The notes beneath the pieces are model-generated. The model was not told the origin of the DNA. It was given only the letters and a program-made list of their open reading frames with translations, and made no database searches. Source: Lysobacter alkalisoli (GTDB lineage: Bacteria > Pseudomonadota > Gammaproteobacteria > Xanthomonadales > Xanthomonadaceae). Taken from it: a stretch of DNA of 64,000 bases. The translations under genes were made by a program, and so were the position numbers. The stretch covers positions 2,304,001 to 2,368,000 of the forward strand of contig NZ_CP041242.1 of NCBI RefSeq assembly GCF_006547045.1, written 5' to 3'. Of this stretch, positions 47,295-56,475 are shown piece after piece. Numbering within the stretch: the first letter of the stretch is position 1; every line of letters starts with the position of its first letter.

Positions 47295-48638
47295 TCATGA
47301 CAGCCTGATCGATGCAATCCGCTTGCGCCATTCGCGCGCCTTCGCAATCAAGGTTGCCGCATCCAGCGTGACCAGTTCCCGGTCGCGCAACCGGGCCTGG
47401 CCGGCGATCCACACGTCGGTGACCTGGTGGCGGCCAGCGGCGTAGACCAGTTGCGAGATCACGTGGTGCAGCGGCTGGGTCTCGACCTGGGCGAGGTCGA
47501 CGCAGGCCAGATCGGCCTGCTTGCCCGGTTCGATCGAGCCGATGCGGTCCTCGAATCCGACCGCACGCGCGCCGCCCAGGGTCGCCGCGCGCAGCGCGCT
47601 GGCGGCATCGAACGCGGCGGCATCGTTCGCCACCGCCTTGGCCAGCAGCGCCGCGGTGCGGGTCTCGCCGAACATGTCGAGGTCGTTGTTGCTGGCGCAG
47701 CCATCGGTGCCGACAGCGATCGTGACGCCGGCCTTTTCCAGCTTGCCGACCGGACAGAAGCCGGAGGCCAGCTTCAGATTCGACTCCGGGCAATGCACGA
47801 CCACCACCCCGCGCTCCGCGCACAGGGCAATCTCGGCATCGGTGAGGGCCGTCATGTGCACGGCGACCAGCCGATCGGTGACCAGGCCGAGCCGGTCCAG
47901 CCGTGCCAGCGGCCGCTGGCCGTACTTCTGCAGCGACTCCTCGACCTCGTGCCGGGTCTCGTGGGTGTGCAGATGGACGGGCATGTCGAGCTGGTCGGCC
48001 AGCATGCGGATGCGTTCAAAGCTGGTATCGGACACGGTATACGGCGCATGCGGCACGAAGGCGGTGGCAATCAGCGAGTCGTCGCGCCACTGGTCGTGGA
48101 CCTCGATCGCGCGGTCGAAGTATTCGTCGTCCGACTGGGCCCAGGCGGTCGGGAAGTCGATCACCGGCAGGCCCACGCGGGCACGGAAGCCGTGGCGCTG
48201 GTAGACCGCGGCCTGCACGTCGGGGAAGAAGTAGTTTTCGTTGGCGCAAGTCGTGCCGCCGCGCAGCATCTCGGCGATCGCCAGCTCGATGCCGTCGGCG
48301 ACGAACTCCGGCCCGATCACCGCACCCTCGACCGGCCAGATATGGCCCTGCAGCCACTCCATCAGCGGCAGGTCGTCGGCGACGCCGCGCAGCAGGGTCA
48401 TCGGGTTGTGGGTGTGGGCGTTGACCAGCCCCGGGATCAGCGCCGAATGCGGGCGCGACACGATCTCCGCCGGGGCGAAGCGGGCGCGTGCCTCACGGGT
48501 CGGCAGCATGGCGACGATCTTGCCACCGGATACGGCGACGGCGTGGTCCTCGAGCACCACGCCATGCGGATCGACCGGCACCACCCAGCCGGCTTCGATC
48601 AACAGGTCGCAGGGCTTGGGGGCGGTATCGGGGGTCAT
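47295..48638 (-). CDS. mtaD: 5-methylthioadenosine/S-adenosylhomocysteine deaminase (TRZ/ATZ amidohydrolase)
   Basis: 447 aa amidohydrolase. Metal-site motifs: PGLVNAHTHNPM (HxH), a His in HLHTHETRHEVEES, AVHMTALTD and GTDGCASNNDLDMF. The family deaminates methylthioadenosine to methylthioinosine or acts on S-adenosylhomocysteine. In P. aeruginosa the gene next to ubiG has this role. It is therefore functionally related to the mtnBDC operon at 4.2 kb. ATG 48638 is chosen; upstream frame is repeat DNA. About 96 bp from ubiG. Confidence 0.9.
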   Translation of the reverse strand: MTPDTAPKPCDLLIEAGWVVPVDPHGVVLEDHAVAVSGGKIVAMLPTREARARFAPAEIVSRPHSALIPGLVNAHTHNPMTLLRGVADDLPLMEWLQGHIWPVEGAVIGPEFVADGIELAIAEMLRGGTTCANENYFFPDVQAAVYQRHGFRARVGLPVIDFPTAWAQSDDEYFDRAIEVHDQWRDDSLIATAFVPHAPYTVSDTSFERIRMLADQLDMPVHLHTHETRHEVEESLQKYGQRPLARLDRLGLVTDRLVAVHMTALTDAEIALCAERGVVVVHCPESNLKLASGFCPVGKLEKAGVTIAVGTDGCASNNDLDMFGETRTAALLAKAVANDAAAFDAASALRAATLGGARAVGFEDRIGSIEPGKQADLACVDLAQVETQPLHHVISQLVYAAGRHQVTDVWIAGQARLRDRELVTLDAATLIAKAREWRKRIASIRLS

Positions 48639-48652
48639 TCGTTTCCTTTGCT

Positions 48653-48744
48653 TGTCATTCCCGCGAAGGCGGGAATCCAAGGACTTTCGCCTCGAAAGAC
48701 AGTCAACAGCAACGTCCATGGATCCCCGCCTTCGCGGGGATGAC
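48653..48744. repeat. GTCATTCCCGC-type inverted repeat pair
   Basis: Two hairpins, ATTCCCGC/GCGGGAAT (48657-48676) and ATCCCCGC/GCGGGGAT (48722-48741), are bounded by GTCAT and ATGAC and separated by 45 nt. The type is a widespread proteobacterial intergenic repeat (similar to neisserial dRS3 units), here between mtaD and efp. Confidence 0.75.
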
Positions 48745-48788
48745 GACTTGGCAAAGCCGTGGCCGCCTTACGGCCACGGGCCAAATCG

Positions 48789-49355
48789 TCACTTGACGCG
48801 GCTGACGTACTCGCCGGAGCGGGTATCGACCTTGATCGTCTCGTCCTGGTTGACGAACAGCGGCACGCGGACCACCGCGCCGGTTTCCAGGGTCGCCGGC
48901 TTGCCACCGCCACCGGAGGTATCGCCGCGCACGCCAGGATCGGTCTCGGTGATCTTCAACTCGACGAAGTTCGGCGGCTGCACCGCGATCGGCGTGCCGT
49001 TCCACAGCGTGACCACGCATTCTTCCTCGCCCTTGAGGTACTTGCGCGCTTCGCCGACTCCGGCCTTGTCGGCCTGGACCTGCTCGAAGCTCTCCGGGTT
49101 CATGAAGTGCCAGTACTCGCCATCCGCGTACAGGAACTGCATGTCGGTATCGACCACGTCGGCGGCCTCGAGCGCGTCGGTCGCCTTCATGGTCAGTTCG
49201 ACCACGCGGCCGGACTTGATGAAGCGGTACTTCACGCGGGTGAACGCCTGGCCCTTGCCCGGCTTGACGTACTCTGTATCGGTGATGATGCACGGCTCGT
49301 TGTTGACGAGGATCTTCATCCCGTTCTTGACGTCGTTCATGCCATAGCTGGCCAT
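48789..49355 (-). CDS. efp: Elongation factor P
   Basis: 188 aa. Three beta-barrel domains; the loop [16 protein letters not shown] carries Lys34, the residue beta-lysylated by EpmA/EpmB. The N-terminus [15 protein letters not shown] and C-terminus [14 protein letters not shown] are typical. It promotes peptide bond formation at polyproline stretches. ATG 49355 follows AGGAG. The presence of epmB on the opposite strand 121 bp away supports the lysylated type. A paralogue C-terminus is at position 3. Confidence 0.96.
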   Translation of the reverse strand: MASYGMNDVKNGMKILVNNEPCIITDTEYVKPGKGQAFTRVKYRFIKSGRVVELTMKATDALEAADVVDTDMQFLYADGEYWHFMNPESFEQVQADKAGVGEARKYLKGEEECVVTLWNGTPIAVQPPNFVELKITETDPGVRGDTSGGGGKPATLETGAVVRVPLFVNQDETIKVDTRSGEYVSRVK

Positions 49356-49412
49356 CGCACAACTCCTGCAGTGTTCTTGTCTGGATGCCGGCCGCGGGCA
49401 TGCGGTCGGCGG

Positions 49413-49418
49413 TAGAAT
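49413..49418 (+). promoter_or_regulatory. Predicted -10 element of epmB
   Basis: TAGAAT lies in the efp/epmB divergent region, 59 nt before the preferred ATG at 49477. It makes an upstream in-frame start at 49417 unlikely. Confidence 0.35.
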
Positions 49419-49476
49419 GACGGGCTCGCGGCGGGGTGAATCGTTCAGCCCACCGCTCGAGCACGAGCAGTCGCAC

Positions 49477-50520
49477 ATGATACCCGCAGCCTTGGCCTCC
49501 ATGCAGCCGGAGGGACCGTCCGGACCCGCCAGTGCCCCCAACTCGTCCCAGCGCTGGCAGCAGCTCTGGCGCGAGGCCGTGCGCGATCCGCGCGAGCTGC
49601 TGGCCCTGCTCGGGCTGGAACGGGCCGCGCTGGCGATCTCCGATGCGGCCGCGGAACAGTTCCCGTTGCGGGTACCGCGCGGCTTCATTGCCCGCATGCG
49701 CCATGGCGACCCCAACGACCCGCTGCTGCGCCAGGTCCTGCCGCTGGACGAGGAGATGCGTCCCGTCCCCGGCTTCAGCCTCGATGCGGTCGGCGATGGC
49801 GCAGCCAAGGCCGCCGACGGGGTGATCCGCAAGTACAGCGGCCGGGCCCTGCTGGTCGCCACCGGCAGTTGCGCGGTGCACTGTCGCTACTGCTTCCGCC
49901 GCCACTTTCCCTATGCCGAAGAGGCCGCCGCCGCGGCCGGGTGGCGCGACACCGTCGCTCTGATCCGCCGCGACAGCTCGATCGACGAGGTGATCCTGTC
50001 CGGTGGCGACCCGTGGTCGCTGGCCACCCACAAACTGGCCGAGCTGACCGGCACCCTCGCCGGCATCCCGCACATCAGGCGCCTGCGCATACATACCCGG
50101 CTGCCGGTGGTGCTGCCCGAACGCGTCGACGACGCCCTGCTCGCCTGGCTGGCCGCCCTGCCCTGGCCGGTCACGGTGGTGCTGCACGCCAACCATGCGA
50201 ACGAGTTCGATGCCGGCGTCGACGCATCCCTCGCCCGCCTGCGCGGCACAGGAGCCACGCTGCTCAACCAGGCGGTACTGTTGCGCGGGGTCAACGACTC
50301 GGTCGATGCACTGGCCGGCCTGTCCGAGCGCGGCCACCGGGCCGGCGTGCTGCCGTACTACCTGCACCAGCTCGACCGGGTCCAGGGCGCCGCCCATTTC
50401 GAGGTCGGCGACGACGAAGCCAGACGCCTGCACGCCGGGCTGGCAGCGCGGCTGTCGGGCTACCTGGTACCGCGACTGGTCCGCGAGGTGGCCGGCGATC
50501 CGGGCAAGCGACCACTGTGA
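49477..50520 (+). CDS. epmB: EF-P beta-lysylation protein EpmB (lysine 2,3-aminomutase-like)
   Basis: 347 aa radical-SAM, PLP-dependent aminomutase converting (S)-alpha-lysine to (R)-beta-lysine for EF-P modification. The cluster motif is [11 protein letters not shown] (CxxxCxxC). EpmB-type N-terminus with [11 protein letters not shown]...DPLLRQVLP, and SGGDPW and [11 protein letters not shown] are conserved; the short C-terminus distinguishes it from true lysine aminomutase. Start ATG 49477 lies downstream of the -10 box; 49501 is an alternative. Divergent from efp. EpmA is not in the window. Confidence 0.94.
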   Translation: MIPAALASMQPEGPSGPASAPNSSQRWQQLWREAVRDPRELLALLGLERAALAISDAAAEQFPLRVPRGFIARMRHGDPNDPLLRQVLPLDEEMRPVPGFSLDAVGDGAAKAADGVIRKYSGRALLVATGSCAVHCRYCFRRHFPYAEEAAAAAGWRDTVALIRRDSSIDEVILSGGDPWSLATHKLAELTGTLAGIPHIRRLRIHTRLPVVLPERVDDALLAWLAALPWPVTVVLHANHANEFDAGVDASLARLRGTGATLLNQAVLLRGVNDSVDALAGLSERGHRAGVLPYYLHQLDRVQGAAHFEVGDDEARRLHAGLAARLSGYLVPRLVREVAGDPGKRPL

Positions 50521-50682
50521 GCGGCTGTGGCGAACACCGCCGACCCGCCATCGACGATTCGTCATCGAGATGATGGATCGTCAATCGACATTCAAATGCT
50601 GACAGCTTTGCGAAAACACTACCTTGTGCATGGACGCGCTGCCGGCTTCATGACATAAACGGATCCGGGGAGGACAACACAC

Positions 50683-52758
50683 ATGCAATTCGGCAAAGAC
50701 CTGCCACTCCGGCTGCTGGTCGTCGACGACAGCGTCGAGGCCGCCGAGGCCATCGTCAGCACCCTGCGCAATGCCGGTATAGCGGTGCGGCCCAGCCGTC
50801 CTGAAAACGCCGCGGCGCTGGACCAGTTGCTTGCCGGCCAGCCGCTCGACATCGTCATCGCCGCGCATGGCGCGCGCAGCGTGCCTCTCGCCGAGGTGAT
50901 GCAGCGGGTCGATGCCAGCGGCAAGGACCTGCCGGTACTGGTGCTTCACGACGACATCGATACCCAGCGGGTACTGAACGCGGCCTCGATCGGTGCCCGC
51001 GGCATCGTCCTGCGCCCGCAGCTGGACCTGCTACGCGATACCGTGGTGCGCGAATGGTCCGACCTGCAGGCCCGCCGCGGCCTGCGCAAGCTGGAAAACC
51101 ACGTCCGCGAGACCGAGCGCCGCTGCGATGCGCTGATCGAATCCTCGCGCGACCCGATCGCCTACATCCACGAGGGCATGCACATCCGTGCCAACGCGGC
51201 CTACCTGGAGATGTTCGGCTTCGACGACTTCGAGGAGATCGAGGGCATGTCGCTGCTGGACATGGTCGCGCCGCACCACGTCGACGAGTTCAAGCAACTG
51301 CTCAAGAAGCTGTCGAAGGGCGAAGCGCCGCCGCCGCGCTACGAACTGGAAGCCCGGGGCATGGACGGCAATGCCTTCCCGGCGACGATGGAGTTCACTG
51401 CCGCCACCTACGAGGGCGAGCCCTGCCAGCAGGTGGTCCTGCGCCAGCAGGAGATCGACCCGGCCCTCGCCCGCGAAGTCGAGGAGCTGCGCCAGCGCGA
51501 CCAGGTCACCGGCCTGCTCAACCGCCCGACCTTCCTGCGCGCACTCGAGGACACCGTGGCCCATGCAGCCGAGAAGGCCAGCCACCACGTGCTGCTGCTG
51601 GTCGAGCCCGACCACTACGCGCACCTGCTGCAGGAGATCGGCCTGGATGCCGCCGACGAACTCGTCGCCGCCTGCGGCCGTCGCCTCAGCGAGGTGCTGG
51701 CCGACACCGACGTGGTGGCCCGTTTCGGGGAGCATCAGTTCGCGGTCCTGCGCCGCAACAGTGAATACAACGCCTCGGTGGCGTTGGCCGAAACGGTCCG
51801 CGCCGCCTTCGCCGACGCCGTGCTGGACACTGGCAAGCGCTCGCTCAACGCCACCGTCAGTATCGGCGGCGTGCAGATCGGGCAAAAGATCGCCAGCGTG
51901 ACCGCGGTGCTGGGCAAGGCCAGCCAGGGCGTGCAGTCCGCCGCCGGCGTGGGCGGCAACCGGGTCGAGCTGTTCGATCCCAGCGCCGCCGACCGCGCCG
52001 AGGAAGAGCGCGTCGAGGCCTGGGTCAAGCGCATCCGCGACGCGATCGACAATGACCGCTTCATCATGCACTTCCAGCCGCTGATCGGCCTGCACGGTGC
52101 GCCTGACGAGATCTACGAAGCCTACCTGCGGCTGCTCAACGAGCATGGCGAACTGGTCCAGCCGATGACCTTCCTGCAGATCGCCGAAGAACACGGCCTG
52201 CTGTGGGAGATCGACCGCTGGGTGGCCGGCCATGCCATCAGCGTCCTCGGCGAACGCCGCAAGGCCGGGCATGACACCACCCTGCTGATCAAGATCACCG
52301 AGGTGTCGCTGCAGGACGACAGTCTGCTCAAGCACATCGGCGAGCAGCTGGCCCGCCACGGTGTCGAAGGCCGGCAGTTGGTTGTGCAACTGCCCGAGTC
52401 GAAAGTGTTCACCCATCTGCGCGCGGCGCAGACGTTCCAGATCGAGGCCGGCAAGCTCGGCGTGCGGGTCGGGCTGGAACAGTTCGGCAGCGGCCTGAAT
52501 TCGTTCCAGCTGCTCAACCACTTCAACGCCGGCCTGGTCAAGCTCGACCGCGGCTTCATGGACGACCTGCAGAACAATGCCGACAATCAGGAACGGATCC
52601 GCGAGATCGCCAGCAAGGCCCGCGAGGCCGGTCGCCTGACCATCGCCGAATTCGTCCAGGACGCCTCCAGCATGACCATTCTGTTCGGCGCCGGCCTCGA
52701 CTATGCCCAGGGACAGTTCCTGGCGGCGCCAGGGCCGGAGATGAACTACGAGTTCTAG
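50683..52758 (+). CDS. fimX: FimX-type REC-PAS-GGDEF-EAL protein
   Basis: 691 aa. Degenerate receiver domain (about 8-120, VVDDSVE but incomplete acidic pocket), PAS domain (about 145-250), degenerate GGDEF (RFGEHQF instead of GGDEF, about 355), degenerate EAL (EAYLRLL instead of ExL, about 475). Neither catalytic site is intact, so it is a c-di-GMP receptor rather than an enzyme. In Xanthomonas FimX binds PilZ and PilB to control type IV pili. The EAL domain presumably keeps c-di-GMP binding. A GGGAGGA-like ribosome-binding site (GGGGAGGA) precedes ATG 50683. Confidence 0.9.
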   Translation: MQFGKDLPLRLLVVDDSVEAAEAIVSTLRNAGIAVRPSRPENAAALDQLLAGQPLDIVIAAHGARSVPLAEVMQRVDASGKDLPVLVLHDDIDTQRVLNAASIGARGIVLRPQLDLLRDTVVREWSDLQARRGLRKLENHVRETERRCDALIESSRDPIAYIHEGMHIRANAAYLEMFGFDDFEEIEGMSLLDMVAPHHVDEFKQLLKKLSKGEAPPPRYELEARGMDGNAFPATMEFTAATYEGEPCQQVVLRQQEIDPALAREVEELRQRDQVTGLLNRPTFLRALEDTVAHAAEKASHHVLLLVEPDHYAHLLQEIGLDAADELVAACGRRLSEVLADTDVVARFGEHQFAVLRRNSEYNASVALAETVRAAFADAVLDTGKRSLNATVSIGGVQIGQKIASVTAVLGKASQGVQSAAGVGGNRVELFDPSAADRAEEERVEAWVKRIRDAIDNDRFIMHFQPLIGLHGAPDEIYEAYLRLLNEHGELVQPMTFLQIAEEHGLLWEIDRWVAGHAISVLGERRKAGHDTTLLIKITEVSLQDDSLLKHIGEQLARHGVEGRQLVVQLPESKVFTHLRAAQTFQIEAGKLGVRVGLEQFGSGLNSFQLLNHFNAGLVKLDRGFMDDLQNNADNQERIREIASKAREAGRLTIAEFVQDASSMTILFGAGLDYAQGQFLAAPGPEMNYEF

Positions 52759-52873
52759 GGGCCTGGGGCAGGTTCTTTCCCCGGGGGCGGCGAACCTCGC
52801 CCGGGAGCATTCATGCCGCCGACCTTCTCCGCGCGCGGCCTGCGACCTTGCCCAGGCTGCGGATTGGCGCCGA

Positions 52874-53788
52874 TCAGCTCACCACGCGGCCTCCGGCCGG
52901 CTGGATCGGTGCGTTGCGCAACGCCTGGATGCGCTCCGCCAGCGGCGGGTGGCTCATCAGCAGCTTGCGCAGGCCATGGCCAACGGCACCACTGATGCCG
53001 AACGCGGCGACCTGCTTGGGCAGAGTGTTCTCGCCATAGGTGACCGACAGCCGCTCCAGCGCGGCGATCATCTTCTGCTTGCCGGCAAGCGCTGCACCGC
53101 CCTCATCGGCACGGAACTCGCGGTAACGCGAGAACCACATCGCGATCATGCTGGCGAACAGGCCGAACACCATGTCGAGCACGAACACGATCGCGTAGTA
53201 GGCAAGCCCCGGCCCGCTGTCTCGGCCACCGCTCAGGTAACCGTCGATGACCCGGCCGACCACGCGCGCAAGCACGATCACGAAGGTGTTCAGCACGCCC
53301 TGGATCAAGGCCATGGTCACCATGTCGCCGTTGGCGACGTGGCTGACCTCATGACCCAGCACGGCCTCGGCCTCGTCGCGATTCATCGCCCGCAACAGGC
53401 CGGTCGATACCGCGACCAGGGAGTTGTTGCGGCTCGGGCCGGTGGCGAAGGCGTTGATCTCCGGCGCGTCGTAGATGGCCACTTCCGGCATCTTGATGCC
53501 GGCGGCGTCGGCCTGGCGGCGCACGGTCGAGACCAGCCACTGCTCGGCCTCGTTGCGCGGCTGCTCGATCACATGGGCGCCGGTGCCGCGCTTGGCCATC
53601 CACTTCGACATCATCAGCGAGATGAACGACCCGCCGAAGCCGAACAGCAACGCGAACACCAGCAGGCCGGCATTGCTGCCGGTGGCGATGCGGATACCGA
53701 ACACGTTCTCCAGCACCGCCAGCACGATGCTGATCAGGGCCAGCACCGCCAGGTTGGTGGCCAGGAACAGGGCAACTCGTTTGAACAT
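52874..53788 (-). CDS. htpX: Heat-shock membrane protease HtpX
   Basis: 304 aa M48 zinc metallopeptidase of the inner membrane. Two N-terminal helices, HEVSH zinc motif in [14 protein letters not shown], two more helices, and the third ligand Glu in FRADEGGA. It degrades misfolded membrane proteins. ATG 53788 has AGGAA upstream and gives the conserved N-terminus [16 protein letters not shown] possible sigma-32 promoter lies just upstream. Divergent from gluQ. Confidence 0.96.
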   Translation of the reverse strand: MFKRVALFLATNLAVLALISIVLAVLENVFGIRIATGSNAGLLVFALLFGFGGSFISLMMSKWMAKRGTGAHVIEQPRNEAEQWLVSTVRRQADAAGIKMPEVAIYDAPEINAFATGPSRNNSLVAVSTGLLRAMNRDEAEAVLGHEVSHVANGDMVTMALIQGVLNTFVIVLARVVGRVIDGYLSGGRDSGPGLAYYAIVFVLDMVFGLFASMIAMWFSRYREFRADEGGAALAGKQKMIAALERLSVTYGENTLPKQVAAFGISGAVGHGLRKLLMSHPPLAERIQALRNAPIQPAGGRVVS

Positions 53789-53825
53789 GTCTGATTCCTC
53801 AGCACGGCAATATGCGATCCCGTCG

Positions 53826-53854
53826 AAGTGTGGCAGGCTTCGGGCAATTTCAAG
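53826..53854 (-). promoter_or_regulatory. Possible sigma-32 (heat shock) promoter of htpX
   Basis: On the minus strand CTTGAAA (53848-53854) and CCACACTT (53826-53833) are separated by 14 nt; the consensus is CTTGAAA-N12-16-CCCCATNT. The -35 is perfect, the -10 matches 5 of 7 defined bases. Confidence 0.4.
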
Positions 53855-53857
53855 TGA

Positions 53858-54856
53858 ATGCCCGACGTGACCGCGCTCCCCGCTCCCGGGCCCGATGCCG
53901 CGCCTCGCCACCCCTCCGGCTATCGTGGCCGCTTCGCCCCCTCGCCCACCGGCGACCTGCACTTCGGCTCGCTGCTGGCGGCCTTCGGCAGCTGGCTGCT
54001 GGCGCGCGCCGCCGACGGCGAATGGTGGGTGCGGATAGAGGACCTGGATCCGCCGCGCGAGGTTGCCGGCGCCACCGCCCGGCAATTGGCCACCCTGCGT
54101 GCGTTCGGACTGGAAACGGATGCGCCGGTCGTCCGCCAGAGTGATCGCCACGCGTTGTACCAGGCGGCGCTCGACCGCCTGCTCGACTCCGGCGCCGCCT
54201 TCGAATGCCATTGCAGCCGCAGCGAACTTGCGGCCAGTGGGGGCATCCATCGCCGCTGCATCGCCCGGCGTCGGCGCGATCGGCCTGCGATCCGCCTGCG
54301 CGTGCCCGACGGTAGCGTGGTCGTCTTCGACGATGCGATCCAGGGACCGCAACGACAGGACGTCGCCACCGAGGTCGGCGACTTCGTGCTGCGCCGCGCC
54401 GACGGCTTCTGGGCCTACCAACTTGCGGTGGTCGTGGACGATGCGGCGCAGGCCATCTCCCATGTGGTACGCGGTGCCGACCTGCTCGACTCCACCCCGC
54501 GCCAGATCCTGCTGCAACGCGCGCTCGGCTTGCAGACTCCCGCCTACGCGCACCTTCCACTGGTGGTCGACGCGCAGGGCCGCAAGCTGTCCAAATCCGA
54601 CGCAGCCCTGCCGGTGGAGGCTGCCGATCCGCTGCCCGCCCTGCGCCGGGCCTGGATCGTACTGGGCCATGATCCTGCCGCCCTCGCCGGCGCCTCCGAC
54701 GTGCCTGCGGTGCTGGCCGCCGCTCGCAGCGCCTTCGATCCTTCGAGGATCCCACGCACACTCCCGGCACCGGCGGTTGCGACAATCGTCGATACGGACA
54801 TGGCATCCACACATCCTGACGCTATGATCGGCGCTGGGCCGCCCGGTCGCGGCTGA
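53858..54856 (+). CDS. gluQ: Glutamyl-Q tRNA(Asp) synthetase
   Basis: 332 aa truncated class I GluRS paralogue lacking the anticodon-binding domain. It attaches glutamate to queuosine in tRNA-Asp. [21 protein letters not shown] holds the HIGH-like motif (HFGS), and KLSKSD is the KMSKS loop. Zinc Cys are seen in CHCSRSELA and HRRC. The last 25-30 residues look non-conserved. Start ATG 53858 overlaps the htpX promoter region. Confidence 0.93.
   Translation: MPDVTALPAPGPDAAPRHPSGYRGRFAPSPTGDLHFGSLLAAFGSWLLARAADGEWWVRIEDLDPPREVAGATARQLATLRAFGLETDAPVVRQSDRHALYQAALDRLLDSGAAFECHCSRSELAASGGIHRRCIARRRRDRPAIRLRVPDGSVVVFDDAIQGPQRQDVATEVGDFVLRRADGFWAYQLAVVVDDAAQAISHVVRGADLLDSTPRQILLQRALGLQTPAYAHLPLVVDAQGRKLSKSDAALPVEAADPLPALRRAWIVLGHDPAALAGASDVPAVLAAARSAFDPSRIPRTLPAPAVATIVDTDMASTHPDAMIGAGPPGRG
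54823..54828 (+). promoter_or_regulatory. Predicted -10 element of phbB
   Basis: TATGAT lies inside the 3' end of gluQ, 40 nt before the phbB ATG, which is preceded by GAGGAGAGGA. The -35 is weak. Confidence 0.35.
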
Positions 54857-54868
54857 GGAGAGGACAAC

Positions 54869-55609
54869 ATGCAGTCACGCGTTGCATTGGTCACCGGCGG
54901 AACCGGTGGCATCGGCACGTCCATCATCAAACGGCTGGCCTCGATGGGGCACAAGGTCGCCACCAACTATCGCGACGAGAGCCGCGCCAAGGCCTGGCAG
55001 GAAAAGATGAAGGCCGAGGGCATCGAAGTGACGATGGCCAAGGGCGACGTCACTTCCGCCGACGAAGCCCAAGCGATGGTGCGCGAGATCGAGAACCGGC
55101 TCGGCCCGATCGAGATCCTGGTCAACAATGCGGGCATCACCCGCGACACCACGTTCCACAAGATGAAGCCGGAGCAGTGGAACGACGTGATCTGCACCAA
55201 CCTCAATTCGGTCTACAACGTGACCCGTCCGGTCATCGAAGCCATGCGCGAGCGCAAGTGGGGACGGATCATCCAGATCAGCTCGATCAACGGCCTCAAG
55301 GGTCAGTACGGCCAGGCCAACTACGCCGCGGCCAAGGCCGGCATGCACGGCTTCACCATCTCGCTGGCGCGCGAAAACGCCAAGCTGGGCATCACCGTCA
55401 ACACCATCTCACCCGGCTACGTGGCCACCGACATGGTGATGGCGGTGCCGGAAGAAGTCCGCGCCAAGATCGCTGCCGACATCCCGACCGGCCGCCTCGG
55501 CCGGCCGGACGAGATCGCCTATGCGGTGGCGTTCCTGGTCGACGAGGAAGCGAGCTGGATCACCGGCTCCAACCTGGACATCAACGGCGGCCACCACATG
55601 GGTTGGTAA
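54869..55609 (+). CDS. phbB: Acetoacetyl-CoA reductase (SDR family)
   Basis: 246 aa NADPH-dependent short-chain dehydrogenase reducing acetoacetyl-CoA to (R)-3-hydroxybutyryl-CoA for polyhydroxybutyrate. Rossmann motif [13 protein letters not shown], and catalytic Ser-Tyr-Lys in [22 protein letters not shown]; the C-terminus [12 protein letters not shown] is characteristic of PhaB/PhbB rather than FabG. A four-hairpin element begins right after its stop, then phaR. No PHB synthase or thiolase in the window. Confidence 0.94.
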   Translation: MQSRVALVTGGTGGIGTSIIKRLASMGHKVATNYRDESRAKAWQEKMKAEGIEVTMAKGDVTSADEAQAMVREIENRLGPIEILVNNAGITRDTTFHKMKPEQWNDVICTNLNSVYNVTRPVIEAMRERKWGRIIQISSINGLKGQYGQANYAAAKAGMHGFTISLARENAKLGITVNTISPGYVATDMVMAVPEEVRAKIAADIPTGRLGRPDEIAYAVAFLVDEEASWITGSNLDINGGHHMGW

Positions 55610-55614
55610 GGGAC

Positions 55615-55732
55615 GTTTACCAAGCCTTGCTCGGTAAACTCCAAAACCTGCTGCGCAGGTTTCGGGCCCGGTCAATGCGCTCCCACACCCCCATTCGCGC
55701 CTGCGCCGCGAATCGCCCCCTGACTCAGGGGG
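55615..55732. repeat. Four-hairpin intergenic element, copy 2
   Basis: H1 GTTTACC/GGTAAAC (55615-55621/55633-55639), H2 11-nt arms with 3-nt loop (55641-55651/55655-55665), H3 9-nt arms with 3-nt loop (55693-55701/55705-55713), H4 CCCCCTG-act-CAGGGGG (55716-55732). It begins 5 nt after the phbB stop. H2, H3 and H4 have exactly the geometry of the copy at 3910 with different arm bases. Confidence 0.8.
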
Positions 55733-55822
55733 CCATGGGCCTTGATGCGAATTCGCCAACAGTTGCAAGGCAAGTGTCCCTGCGCCATGCTGCAGGGCAC
55801 CACGTACACGAGCTGACGTTTC

Positions 55823-56323
55823 ATGGCCGCAATCCGTGTCATCAAGAAATATCCGAACCGCCGCCTCTACGACACGGAGATCTCCAGCTACATCACCATC
55901 GAAGACGTGCGCCAGCTGATCGTCGACGGTGAGTCCTTTGAAGTCCGCGACGCCCGCAGCGGCGATGACCTGACCCGCCAGGTGCTGCTGCAGATCATCG
56001 CCGAGCAGGAACAGGACGGTGAGCCGGTGCTCTCCACCCAGCTGCTGAGCCAGATCATCCGTTTCTACGGCGACTCGCTGCAGGGCTTCATGGGCAGCTA
56101 CCTGGAGCGCTCCATGCAGCTGTTCCTCGACCAGCAGCAGCAGTTCCGCAAGCAGATGGGCGGACTGGTGGGCGAGACCCCGTGGGCGATGATGAACCAG
56201 CTGACCGAGCGCAACCTGGCGATCTGGAAGGAATTCCAGCAGAACCTGTCGGGCAGCGTCGGCCAGACCCCGACCTCGGGCCGCAACACGGGCCGGCCGG
56301 AAGGCGGCAAGCGCGGGCGCTGA
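55823..56323 (+). CDS. phaR: Polyhydroxyalkanoate synthesis repressor PhaR
   Basis: 166 aa. The N-terminal PHB/PHA accumulation regulator DNA-binding domain (IRVIKKYPNRRLYDTEISSY and ITIEDVRQLI) is followed by the PHB accumulation regulatory repeat and a helical Gln-rich C-terminus that binds PHB granules. PhaR represses phasin and pha genes until PHB is present. Located 213 bp downstream of phbB with a structured element between. The last 25 residues (PTSGRNTGRPEGGKRGR) are low-complexity. Confidence 0.93.
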   Translation: MAAIRVIKKYPNRRLYDTEISSYITIEDVRQLIVDGESFEVRDARSGDDLTRQVLLQIIAEQEQDGEPVLSTQLLSQIIRFYGDSLQGFMGSYLERSMQLFLDQQQQFRKQMGGLVGETPWAMMNQLTERNLAIWKEFQQNLSGSVGQTPTSGRNTGRPEGGKRGR

Positions 56324-56370
56324 CTTATGCGGTCGGGGATCGGCAACTCGTAAGGCTGCCCCTCCCGACG

Positions 56371-56403
56371 TCCCGGGTGCGGCTTGCGCCTTGTCCGGGC
56401 TAC
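56371..56403. repeat. REP-type repeat (family R1), half copy
   Basis: CCCGGGTGCGGCTTGCGCCT followed by TGTCCGGGCTACG, between convergent phaR and the M48 protease gene. Confidence 0.6.
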
Positions 56404-56475
56404 GTTCTTTCGATGATCGGCAGAGCCGGTGGACAACCGGGGATTCTGAGCCCTGACACCTGATCCCTGCCCGGC

